NCBI GenBank assembly: GCA_902528415.1
Contig: CABZSR010000001.1
Coordinates: 114,633-178,632 of the forward strand
Source: an uncultured SAR116 cluster alpha proteobacterium
GTDB lineage: Bacteria > Pseudomonadota > Alphaproteobacteria > Puniceispirillales > Marisalimonadaceae
Direction of reading: 5' to 3'
Length of the DNA stretch: 64,000 nucleotides
Shown in pieces: positions 56,726 through 64,000 of the stretch. Within the stretch, counting starts at the first letter, position 1. Every line of letters begins with the position of its first letter. The translations under genes were made by a program, and so were the position numbers. The notes under the pieces are model-generated. The model ran no database searches and was not told the origin of the DNA. It saw only the letters and a list, made by a program, of their open reading frames with translations.

Positions 56726-59518
56726 TTAAAAATGTGCTGATAAGGTATTCTGATTTTTTTCCACCGGTGGAGCAAATTTAGTTAGGTCAATTCCTTCTAC
56801 AGCAATTTTATACTCTTCTATTGTTGGTGTTCTTCCTAATATTGCAGAAAGAACTACAACTGGGGTAGAAGCAAGTAGTGATTCACCTTTTTTTTCTTCA
56901 GTGTCTTCTACTACCCTACCTTGGAACAATCTTGTTGAAGTTGCCAAAACCGTATCCCCTTTTGCAGCTTTTTCTTGGTTTCCCATACAAAGGTTACACC
57001 CAGGTCTTTCAAGATAAAGAATATTATCATATTCTATACGTGCTGAATTTTTTGGATTTTTATCATCAAACTCAAAGCCAGAGTATTTTTGCAAGATACT
57101 CCAGTCTCCTTCTTCTTTAAGTTCATCTATTATATTATAGGTTGGTGCCGCTACAACTAGAGGAGCCTTAAAATTCACTTTACCTGACGATCTTTCAAGA
57201 TTACGTAACATTTGTGCAACAATTTTTACATCCCCTTTATGAACCATACACGAGCCTACAAAGCCAAGATCAACCTTTTTTTCTGCCTTATAATATGAAA
57301 TTGGTCTTATAGTGTCATGAGTATATCTCTTAGAAACATCATGATTATTAACGTCTGGATCAGCAATCATCGGCTCATCAATTAAGTTAAGATCTACAAC
57401 AACTTCTGATGAATATTTTGCATTTGCATCAGGTCTTAATGCGGGTTTTTCCCCCGATTTAATTTGAGATATTCTTTTTTCTGCAATACCTATTAACCTA
57501 TGAAGCATTTTGTCTTTATTCTCCATACCCTTATCGACCATTACTTGTATTCTATCTCTTGCAATTTCTAATGATTTAACAAGTGTATTATCCTCAGAAA
57601 TACAGATGGATGCTTTGGCCTTCATTTCAGCTGTCCAATCTGTAAAAGTAAAGGCTTGATCCGCAAGAAGAGTCCCAAGATGTACTTCTATAATTTTTCC
57701 TTGAAATACATTATCACCAAATTGTTTAAGCATCTGAGCTTGAGTTGCATGTACTACATCACGAAAATCCATATGATCACTCATTTTACCTTTAAAAGTA
57801 ACCTTTACTGATTCAGGTATAGGCATAGTTGCTTCACCAGTTGCCAAGGCAAGCGCAACTGTTCCGGAGTCAGCACCAAATGCAACACCTTTTGACATTC
57901 TGGTATGGGAGTCACCACCAATAATAATTGACCAATCATCAACAGTTATGTCATTTAAAACTTTGTGAATAACATCGGTCATTGAATGATAAGAATCTTT
58001 TGGATCACGTGCTGTAATAAGACCAAATTTATGCATAAATTTCATAAGTCGGGGCGTATTTTCTTGAGCTTTAAAATCCCATACAGAAGCTGTATGACAT
58101 CCTGATTGATAAGCTCCATCAACATTTGGAGAAATTACAGTCGCAGCCATAGCTTCTAACTCTTGTGAAGTCATTAAACCTGTAGTGTCCTGAGACCCAA
58201 CAATATTGACTTTTACGCGTACATCAGATCCTGCATGTAACTTGACACCATATTCAACACCTACCGCATTTGCATTAAATATTTTTTCTACAGCAGTGAA
58301 GCCTTGGCCAGAATTATAAACTTGTTTTGAAGGTGCAAATGCAGATTTTAATTCTATATTTAGAGCTTTACAGGCAAAGCTCTGAAGTTTTTTTCCAAAT
58401 ACAATAGCGTATGAACCCCCAGCTTTCATGAACTCAAGTTTTTGTGGTGAAAAAGAGGAAGACATATCTACAAGCTCTTTGTCACCTGTCTCATCATATA
58501 GTTTTTGTTTTTTTGTATTGATGGTTAATACTGTCCCAGTATCAACACTGTATCTTTGCTCAAGTACTGGATTATCGTCATTGTTAATTATTGGATTTCC
58601 GTCTGTATCAAGCTTTTTAGTCCAATTTTTTAGATCAACTCCTATTCCCCCAGTAACACCCACTGTTGTTAAAAAAATTGGTGATATACCATTGGTTCCT
58701 GCCACTATTGGAGCAATATTTACAAATGGAACATATGGACTAGCTTGAATACCTGTCCACAAAGCAACATTGTTAACTCCTGACATCCTTGACGAACCAA
58801 CTCCCATTGTTCCTTTTTCAGAAACTATCATCACACGTTTGTCAGGATTTTCCTTTTGCAATCTTCTAATCGCTAATTGTGCTGCTTCTGATATCATACA
58901 CTTACCATGAAGCTCACGGTCAGATCTTGAATGAGCCTGATTTCCAGGTGATAGTAAATCAGTTGAAATATCTCCTTCAGCTGCAACATATGTTACAACT
59001 TTAATCTCTTCCTCAATTTCTGGAAGCTTTGTAAAAAATTCTGCTTCTGAATAACTTTTAATGATATCTTCCGCAATTTTATTACCTTTACTGTAAGCAT
59101 TCTCTAATCTAGAAGTGTCAATCTCATAGAGAAAAACTTGGGTTTTAAGAACTTCTGCTGCCTCTAGAGCTACAGATTTATTTTCACCCAAAGCTAAATC
59201 AAGAAGTACTTCAATCGATGGGCCGCCTTTCATATGAGATAAAAGTTCAAATGCAAACTTTGTTTCAATTTCTTTTACAACAATTTGTTTTGTTATAATT
59301 TCTTTTAAAAACTTTGATTTTACTACTGCTGCAGTAGTTGTGCCTGGGATAGTATTATAAATGAGAAAGTTGAGAGAATCGGTTCTATGAATATTATTTT
59401 CGTCTTTTATTTGTGAAATTATTTCTTTTAATAAAGTGCCATCCTCTATTGGCTTTGGCTTTAAACCTTCTTTTTTTCTGTTTTCAATTTCAGATATATA
59501 ATTCGTATATAAACTCAT
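56726..59518 (-). CDS. acnB: aconitate hydratase B
   Basis: Bifunctional aconitase/2-methylisocitrate dehydratase of the citrate cycle. The 930-residue length and domain order (N-terminal HEAT-like domain, then swivel, then catalytic domains) are AcnB. The [4Fe-4S] cysteines are visible in GCHTASVWDF and PGCNLCMGNQ; IIGGDSHTRMSKGVAFGADSGTVALALATG is a strong signature, as is GFVGSCMVHKGDVK. Many alphaproteobacteria use the unrelated AcnA form, so finding AcnB is noteworthy. Divergent from the fcc genes. Confidence 0.97.
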   Translation of the reverse strand: MSLYTNYISEIENRKKEGLKPKPIEDGTLLKEIISQIKDENNIHRTDSLNFLIYNTIPGTTTAAVVKSKFLKEIITKQIVVKEIETKFAFELLSHMKGGPSIEVLLDLALGENKSVALEAAEVLKTQVFLYEIDTSRLENAYSKGNKIAEDIIKSYSEAEFFTKLPEIEEEIKVVTYVAAEGDISTDLLSPGNQAHSRSDRELHGKCMISEAAQLAIRRLQKENPDKRVMIVSEKGTMGVGSSRMSGVNNVALWTGIQASPYVPFVNIAPIVAGTNGISPIFLTTVGVTGGIGVDLKNWTKKLDTDGNPIINNDDNPVLEQRYSVDTGTVLTINTKKQKLYDETGDKELVDMSSSFSPQKLEFMKAGGSYAIVFGKKLQSFACKALNIELKSAFAPSKQVYNSGQGFTAVEKIFNANAVGVEYGVKLHAGSDVRVKVNIVGSQDTTGLMTSQELEAMAATVISPNVDGAYQSGCHTASVWDFKAQENTPRLMKFMHKFGLITARDPKDSYHSMTDVIHKVLNDITVDDWSIIIGGDSHTRMSKGVAFGADSGTVALALATGEATMPIPESVKVTFKGKMSDHMDFRDVVHATQAQMLKQFGDNVFQGKIIEVHLGTLLADQAFTFTDWTAEMKAKASICISEDNTLVKSLEIARDRIQVMVDKGMENKDKMLHRLIGIAEKRISQIKSGEKPALRPDANAKYSSEVVVDLNLIDEPMIADPDVNNHDVSKRYTHDTIRPISYYKAEKKVDLGFVGSCMVHKGDVKIVAQMLRNLERSSGKVNFKAPLVVAAPTYNIIDELKEEGDWSILQKYSGFEFDDKNPKNSARIEYDNILYLERPGCNLCMGNQEKAAKGDTVLATSTRLFQGRVVEDTEEKKGESLLASTPVVVLSAILGRTPTIEEYKIAVEGIDLTKFAPPVEKNQNTLSAHF

Positions 59519-59710
59519 AACTGACCTTACAATTTTTTAAAAATAATAAGTTATAATTTAAATTGAAAACAGACATATAACAATGAAAATTTTTCCTAGG
59601 AAAATTATTCCTTGATAAATAAATAAAATAATAAATAATTGTTAATTATGAAAATAGTTTAACAATGGCTAAATGGTAAATTTTATCTACTTTTAAACCT
59701 GGGGGAGGTT
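59519..59710. promoter_or_regulatory. divergent acnB / fcc region with palindrome and inverted repeat
   Basis: 192 AT-rich bases holding both promoters. Two elements stand out: a perfect 14-base palindrome TTTTCCTAGGAAAA (59591-59604) and a perfect inverted repeat TTGTTAA/TTAACAA (59639-59645 and 59659-59665, 13-base spacer). Just before the cytochrome start, AACCT-GGGGG-AGGTT (59696-59710) can form a small hairpin that would cover the ribosome site. No convincing -35/-10 pair was identified. Confidence 0.5.
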
Positions 59711-60031
59711 ATGAAGTCAAAATTTGTTTTTTTTTCCATCATTATTTTGCTTTTGTTCTCAAACAAGATATTAGCTGACGATAAAGCTCTAGCTGGGGCT
59801 GATTTCGAATATGGTCAACATTTATCTGGAGAATGTGTTACATGCCACAATTCTACCGGTTTAGGTCAAGGTATACCAAAAATAACCGGAATGAAGACTG
59901 CGGTTTTTATAAAAAAAATTTTAGCATATAAAACAAAAGAAAAAAAGAATGCTGTTATGCAAATGGTTGCTGACAGACTTGGTGAAGAAGAAATTAACTC
60001 ACTTGCACTTTATTTAAGTAAAACTAAATAA
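59711..60031 (+). CDS. fccA: monoheme cytochrome c (SoxE/FccA-like) sulfide dehydrogenase partner
   Basis: 106 residues with a cleavable signal (to about ILA-DD, residue 22) and one heme site CVTCH (42-46); M83 or M85 is the likely sixth ligand. It lies 69 bases before the FccB flavoprotein gene, and its size fits the small cytochrome subunit of flavocytochrome c sulfide dehydrogenase (called SoxE in Sox nomenclature). It would take electrons from FccB in the periplasm and hand them towards the cytochrome oxidase. Unusually strong ribosome site GGGGGAGG directly before ATG. Confidence 0.83.
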   Translation: MKSKFVFFSIIILLLFSNKILADDKALAGADFEYGQHLSGECVTCHNSTGLGQGIPKITGMKTAVFIKKILAYKTKEKKNAVMQMVADRLGEEEINSLALYLSKTK

Positions 60032-60053
60032 AAATAAAATTTTACTTAAGTTT

Positions 60054-60080
60054 AAAAGTTGTTAACATTTAACAAGTTTT
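60054..60080 (+). repeat. inverted repeat between cytochrome and fccB genes
   Basis: Perfect arms TTGTTAA (60059-60065) and TTAACAA (60069-60075) with a three-base CAT spacer; adding the flanking A and T runs and one mismatch extends the stem to 60054-60080, followed by further T residues. It may be an operator matching the one before the cytochrome gene, or a weak attenuator/processing hairpin that sets different levels for the two subunits. Confidence 0.5.
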
Positions 60081-60100
60081 TAATTTTGGAGGAGGATTAA

Positions 60101-61366
60101 ATGGCTAAAATAACAAGACGTTCCTTTGTTGGTATAATGGCTGCATCAACAACGGCACTTTCAATGCCTTCGATAGCTTTTGGAGCTCTACCAAGAGTTG
60201 TTGTTATTGGAGGAGGAGCAGGTGGAGCTACTGCTGCAAAATATATTGCAAAAGACTCTAAAGGAGCTGTAGACGTAACTTTAGTCGAAGCTTCAAAGAG
60301 ATATTATACTTGTTTCTTTTCAAACCTATACTTAGGCGATTTTAGAAATTATGGATCAATAGGTCACAATTATTATGGGCTTGCAGTGAACCATGGAGTA
60401 AATATGGTCCATGAATGGGCATCATCAGTAAATGGCGCCGAAAAGAAAGTATATCTTGGGTCTGGGGCTACTGTTTCTTATGACAAACTCGTTATATCTC
60501 CGGGCATTGATTTAAAATTTAACAGTGTTAATGGATATTCTCCAGAAGCACAATCTATAATGCCTCATGCATGGAAATCTGGAACACAAGTTCAACTGCT
60601 TAAGAATCAGGTTAAAGGTATGAAAAAAGGTGGTACATTCGTAATGGTCCCTCCACCAAATCCATATCGCTGTCCTCCTGGACCTTATGAAAGAATTTCT
60701 ATGATTGCTCACCAATTTAAAAAGACTAATCCTACTGCTAAAATTGTTGTTCTTGATCCTAAGAACAAATTTTCTAAGCAAGGTCTTTTTATGGAAGGAT
60801 GGCAGAAACATTATCCAGGAATGATTGAATGGATTAGTGCTGATACCCATGGTGGAATTAAAAAAATTAATACTTCAACTATGGAATTTGAAACTGATTT
60901 AGATACTTTCAAAGCTGACGCTGCAAGCGTTATTCCCGCTCAACATGCGGGACGAATTGCTATGAATGCCGGCGTTAATAAAGGTGATTGGTGTCCAATA
61001 GTTCCTACATCAATGCAATCTCAAGCTGATGAAAATATCTATGTTTTAGGTGATGCATCAATTGCTAAATCTATGCCTAAGTCAGGGTTTTCAGCGAACA
61101 GTCAAGCTAAGGTAGCTGCAAATCATATAAGAGGTAGTTTAACTGGAAGTAAAGTATTTGCACCTCGCTTCGCAAATACTTGCTGGTCTTTAGTAGCGAC
61201 TAATGATGGTATAAAAGTTGGTGCCAATTATGACGCTAAACCTGACAAAATAAATAAGACTAGTGGTTTTATTTCTAAAACAGGTGAAGATAGTAATTTA
61301 AGAAAAGCTACCTACGAAGAGTCAATTGGGTGGTATTCTGGTATTACATCAGACATGTTTTCATAA
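60101..61366 (+). CDS. fccB: flavocytochrome c sulfide dehydrogenase flavoprotein subunit
   Basis: FAD enzyme oxidising sulfide to sulfur in the periplasm (SoxF in Sox clusters). The 421-residue precursor has a twin-arginine signal (TRRSFVGIMAAS, 5-16). Then VVVIGGGAGGATAAKYI (33-49) binds FAD; C71 in YYTCFFSN matches the cysteine that carries covalent FAD, and C191 (RCPPGPYER) with C361 (NTCWSL) match the redox disulfide of FccB. A GGAGGAGG-type ribosome site precedes the ATG. Together with the cytochrome upstream it makes a complete two-subunit enzyme. Confidence 0.92.
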   Translation: MAKITRRSFVGIMAASTTALSMPSIAFGALPRVVVIGGGAGGATAAKYIAKDSKGAVDVTLVEASKRYYTCFFSNLYLGDFRNYGSIGHNYYGLAVNHGVNMVHEWASSVNGAEKKVYLGSGATVSYDKLVISPGIDLKFNSVNGYSPEAQSIMPHAWKSGTQVQLLKNQVKGMKKGGTFVMVPPPNPYRCPPGPYERISMIAHQFKKTNPTAKIVVLDPKNKFSKQGLFMEGWQKHYPGMIEWISADTHGGIKKINTSTMEFETDLDTFKADAASVIPAQHAGRIAMNAGVNKGDWCPIVPTSMQSQADENIYVLGDASIAKSMPKSGFSANSQAKVAANHIRGSLTGSKVFAPRFANTCWSLVATNDGIKVGANYDAKPDKINKTSGFISKTGEDSNLRKATYEESIGWYSGITSDMFS

Positions 61367-61377
61367 TAAAATAATAG

Positions 61378-61410
61378 TAAGAAGGTGACCACATATTGGT
61401 TGCCTTCTTA
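61378..61410. terminator. bidirectional hairpin between fccB and soxB
   Basis: A 14-bp stem with two G-T pairs (61378-61391 with 61397-61410, outer TAAGAAGG/CCTTCTTA) closes a five-base loop. It fills the gap between two convergent stops. Read on - it is followed by a T-rich stretch, giving a better terminator for soxB than for fccB. Confidence 0.75.
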
Positions 61411-61412
61411 AC

Positions 61413-63101
61413 TCACATACCCACTATTTTAACAGCCTCTAAATTATTATTTTTTATAATTTTCTTTTCTGAAATATAATTTTCTAGCAAATTATATATT
61501 GGAGGTCCTTTAACATTTTGGTTAACTGAACCCCAACCACCCACTACATAGTTTTTATTTGATTCAAGAGGTTTGTCAGATGATATAATCCTTAAATTAC
61601 TAATTCTATTTCCCATCTTATTTTTTGGGCTACATGTATAAGTTAAGCCACCTACTCTAACCATGTCACCACCTTGTTGAAAAAAAGGATCGGGGTTGAA
61701 AATATTATCACAAACATCTTCAAGTATTTCTTTAATTATTTTACCCGTCATTTCAATTCTATAAACTTCAGGGTAATTCATTGATGTTTGTGAGTAAATA
61801 TCATCAATTGTTATTTTTTGTCCTGGCAACAAGGTTGTGCCCCATCTAAAACCAGGACTTAAAGATATTTCTGTATCTCTTTCTATAATAATGGTGTCGC
61901 AAATAACATCATCCCAACTGCCATTAAAATTACCTCTCCTGTAAAGTAGGGTTTCAGTTTCACCTATAACCCTATTACACTCGCTTTGATATGGAGCTCT
62001 TATTTTATTAATGAGCTTTGTCATGTCGGGATCAGGTGGGATAATATCTGAAAAAACCGGAATTAAATTTGAACTTGTATCTACAACTTTTCCATTTTTT
62101 ACTTTAAGATCTATTCTTCCTAGATATTTACCGTGTGAGCCAGATGACAGTAGAAGTGTGTCTTTAATTCTTATACCCTTAGGAATAGCATCATGAGTAT
62201 GACCAGTTAAAATTACGTCAATACCGTCAATCATAGAGGCTAACTTTTGATCAACATCAAAACCATTATGAGATAAAAGAACTACAATTTCTGCACCTTG
62301 TTTTTTAGCCTTATTTACATTTTTTTGAAGAACTTCAGGTCTAATACCAAAAGACCAACCCTTCACCATATAACTTGGATTTGCGATAGGAGTATATGGA
62401 AAATGCTGACCAATAACTGCTATACTTACTCCCCCTTTTTCAAAAAAGGCTGTACTTTCGAAAACAGGCTCGTCCCATTCAGTATCAAAAACGTTACCAC
62501 CTAGGAACGGATAACCCAATTTATCAATTAATTCTTTTAAGCGATCTTGCCCAAATGTAAACTCCCAATGACCAACCATAGCTTCAGTTCGTAATGCTCT
62601 CATCACTTCAACCATGTCAGCGCCTTGAGTTTGAAGCGAAGTGTAGGATCCCTGCCATGTATCACCTCCATCCAAAAGAAGTACTTTATCATCTCCTCTT
62701 TCAGAGCGAATTGCCTTTATCAAAGTTGTTGTATGATCTAGGCCACCTAACTTACCATATTCCATTGCCAATGGAACATAATCAACCATAGTGTGAGCAT
62801 AAGCTAATGGTGTATTTGGTAATATATCAAAATGTTTTAGAAATGCTTCTCCAATTAAATGAGGTGGTATTCCTTCAAATTTACCAACACCAAAGTTTTC
62901 AGATGGTGGTCGAAAATATACGGGTTTTAATTGACCATGCATATCAGTTAAATGTAGAAGTGTAACCTGTCCTTTTGCGTCAAAATCTAAGAGATCTTCA
63001 GTTTTGAGTTTTTGCTTTGCTGCTACAGCATTCCAAGATTTTGTAGCTAATAGCATTGCTGAAACTGATGCTAATTGGATAAATTCACGCCTAGAACGCA
63101 T
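61413..63101 (-). CDS. soxB: thiosulfohydrolase SoxB
   Basis: Dimanganese enzyme that releases sulfate from the cysteine-S-thiosulfonate bound to SoxYZ. The 562-residue precursor has a Tat-type signal (SRREFIQLASVSAMLLATKSW). Metal motifs of the 5'-nucleotidase superfamily are LLHLTDMHGQLKP (D53, H55), LLDGGDTWQGS, GHWEFTFG and LTGHTHDAIP; the central QQGGDMVRVGGL near the C-terminus is a SoxB diagnostic. It follows soxD by 15 bases. SoxXA and SoxYZ are not in the window. Confidence 0.94.
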   Translation of the reverse strand: MRSRREFIQLASVSAMLLATKSWNAVAAKQKLKTEDLLDFDAKGQVTLLHLTDMHGQLKPVYFRPPSENFGVGKFEGIPPHLIGEAFLKHFDILPNTPLAYAHTMVDYVPLAMEYGKLGGLDHTTTLIKAIRSERGDDKVLLLDGGDTWQGSYTSLQTQGADMVEVMRALRTEAMVGHWEFTFGQDRLKELIDKLGYPFLGGNVFDTEWDEPVFESTAFFEKGGVSIAVIGQHFPYTPIANPSYMVKGWSFGIRPEVLQKNVNKAKKQGAEIVVLLSHNGFDVDQKLASMIDGIDVILTGHTHDAIPKGIRIKDTLLLSSGSHGKYLGRIDLKVKNGKVVDTSSNLIPVFSDIIPPDPDMTKLINKIRAPYQSECNRVIGETETLLYRRGNFNGSWDDVICDTIIIERDTEISLSPGFRWGTTLLPGQKITIDDIYSQTSMNYPEVYRIEMTGKIIKEILEDVCDNIFNPDPFFQQGGDMVRVGGLTYTCSPKNKMGNRISNLRIISSDKPLESNKNYVVGGWGSVNQNVKGPPIYNLLENYISEKKIIKNNNLEAVKIVGM

Positions 63102-63116
63102 TAATTAACCTTTAAT

Positions 63117-63761
63117 TTACGATTTTTCTTCTTCTGGTGTAACGTCTATATCTCTAGCTTTTCCAATGATCTTAGTTGGCACTTTACAATTTTCCATGCA
63201 TGGTTTTCCATCAGTGTTAGCAATGTCTGGTCTTGGATCAGGTAGTAAAAAGCCTTTTTGGTTTGGCATTTTTATTTTTCCAATATTTTTTTCCGACAAA
63301 ACAAAATCTTCTTCTATGATTTCGTTCATATAAAGAAGATAAGCAACTATCTGATATGTTTCATCATGCGTTAGAGATTGCGCAACACCAAAAGGCATTG
63401 CGCGATAAATATAATCATACATTGTTGATGCATAAGGCCAGTAACTTCCAGTAGTTTTTACAGGATCGTGAGTATCAAGACTACCTTCACCACCAACTAA
63501 CTCTGGCCATCTATCAACACCTTCACCAAAATCCCCATGACAGGCAGCACACTGTTCTGCATAAACTTCTTCACCCTTAATTGCATCTCCACTTCCTTTT
63601 GGAGCACCCATACCATCAGGTCTAACATCAATGTTCCATCCAGCAATTTCAGTTTTAGTTGCTATTTTTCCTAAGTTAAATTTTCTATCATCAGCATTTA
63701 CAAAACTTGATAAAAAAATAAAAAAAGAAAATAATATTGTGTGCTTAACCAAGTCGAACAT
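63117..63761 (-). CDS. soxD: sulfur dehydrogenase cytochrome subunit SoxD (short, monoheme)
   Basis: Cytochrome c partner of the SoxC molybdenum enzyme. I choose ATG 63761 (214 residues, MFDLVKHTILFSFFIFLSSFVNA signal) because AAGG lies six bases upstream; an in-frame ATG at 63776 is possible. One heme site CAACH (residues 71-75) sits in EVYAEQCAACHGDFGEG, with Met ligand candidates in AMPFGVA. The C-terminal DPRPDIANTDGKPCMENC fits the SoxD N-terminal domain. SoxD of Paracoccus is a longer diheme protein, so this version lacks the second half. It overlaps soxC by 17 bases. Confidence 0.86.
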   Translation of the reverse strand: MFDLVKHTILFSFFIFLSSFVNADDRKFNLGKIATKTEIAGWNIDVRPDGMGAPKGSGDAIKGEEVYAEQCAACHGDFGEGVDRWPELVGGEGSLDTHDPVKTTGSYWPYASTMYDYIYRAMPFGVAQSLTHDETYQIVAYLLYMNEIIEEDFVLSEKNIGKIKMPNQKGFLLPDPRPDIANTDGKPCMENCKVPTKIIGKARDIDVTPEEEKS

Positions 63762-64000
63762 TATCAACCTTACCATCAGAATTTACCAGCCATGTTGCAA
63801 TAGAATTATTATGGTAAATTGAGTTAACGCCTCTAATTTTTTGAAGCTCTTGGATAGTTGGTTGAACATAATTTGTTTCATCAATAGCTCTAGATTGTAT
63901 AAGTAGCTCTTCTCCGTTCCATTCAAAAGGACACGTAAAACGAGCTACACTTTTGCTCAATACAGGGTCATGTAGTTTTGCAGTTTTCCAATTTTTTCCA
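63745..64000 (-). CDS. soxC: sulfur dehydrogenase molybdenum subunit SoxC, C-terminal part
   Basis: The 84 residues before the stop at 63745 belong to a sulfite-oxidase-family protein: GKNWKTAKLHDPVLSKSVARFTCPFEWNGEELLIQSRAIDETNYVQPTIQELQKIRG is the dimerisation domain of SoxC. The upstream part (Moco domain) lies beyond base 64000. Followed by soxD and soxB in one operon. With SoxD it would oxidise the sulfane sulfur bound to SoxYZ, raising electron yield from thiosulfate. Confidence 0.85.
   Translation of the reverse strand, partial: GKNWKTAKLHDPVLSKSVARFTCPFEWNGEELLIQSRAIDETNYVQPTIQELQKIRGVNSIYHNNSIATWLVNSDGKVDNVRLG

Noticed and set aside
58428..58748. 106-residue open frame on + inside acnB
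   Set aside because: Shadow of a highly conserved region of aconitase B on the opposite strand.
60512..60850. 112-residue open frame on - inside fccB
   Set aside because: Complete overlap with the strongly supported FccB frame; the product has no recognisable domain.

Overview
The window looks like chromosomal DNA from an AT-rich (roughly 30% G+C by eye), free-living marine alphaproteobacterium. Three things point there: the gene order ctaC-ctaD-ctaB-(small gene)-ctaG-ctaE-SURF1-thrC-M16 peptidase, the alphaproteobacterial style of the ribF-ileS-lspA-DUF3035 lipoprotein run, and a proteorhodopsin/retinal cluster next to ordinary housekeeping genes. I do not assign a genus. Coding density is very high and many neighbours overlap by 1-18 bases. 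I saw no transposase, prophage, CRISPR array, tRNA or rRNA.

Layout. 1-5.7 kb: peroxiredoxin (cut by the edge), DsbD-type thiol-disulfide transporter, YqgE, M16 peptidase, threonine synthase. 5.7-11.5 kb: complete aa3-type cytochrome c oxidase operon with assembly factors, including a 46-codon membrane gene at 7896-8036. 11.7-16.4 kb: tldD, gshA, rsmE, ubiA. 16.4-22 kb: light-harvesting block of blh, crtY, crtB, crtI and a blue-type proteorhodopsin; the opsin has its own terminator and a 416-bp upstream region rich in inverted repeats. No crtE is present here. 22-31.7 kb: a GGCT-like protein, argC, pmbA/tldE, a tyrosine-phosphatase-like protein, and a lipid A/Kdo block (MsbA-like ABC exporter, DUF374 acyltransferase, waaA, lpxK, lpxL). 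31.8-34.9 kb: a subtilisin autotransporter gene broken by an in-frame stop and a frameshift, then a small secreted-type reading frame with no normal start. 35-46 kb: xseA, purD, tadA, RluB-type pseudouridine synthase, rsmD, mutL, lipoprotein, lspA, ileS, ribF. 46-56.7 kb: MscS channel, ChaC, GMC oxidoreductase, TauD-like dioxygenase, a second GGCT protein, a TerB/DnaJ protein, a D-amino-acid PLP enzyme, a metallo-beta-lactamase lipoprotein and a receptor-type nucleotide cyclase. 56.7-64 kb: aconitase B, then sulfur oxidation: cytochrome plus FccB (sulfide dehydrogenase) on +, facing soxB-soxD-soxC on -.

Together the genes describe an aerobic heterotroph that supplements respiration with light (proton-pumping rhodopsin and retinal made from beta-carotene) and with reduced sulfur (electrons from sulfide/thiosulfate through c-type cytochromes to the aa3 oxidase). 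The most unusual items are the broken autotransporter locus, the repeated TTGTTAA/TTAACAA inverted repeats around the fcc genes, the repeat-rich proteorhodopsin leader, and three separate GGCT-fold proteins in a window that also carries gshA.
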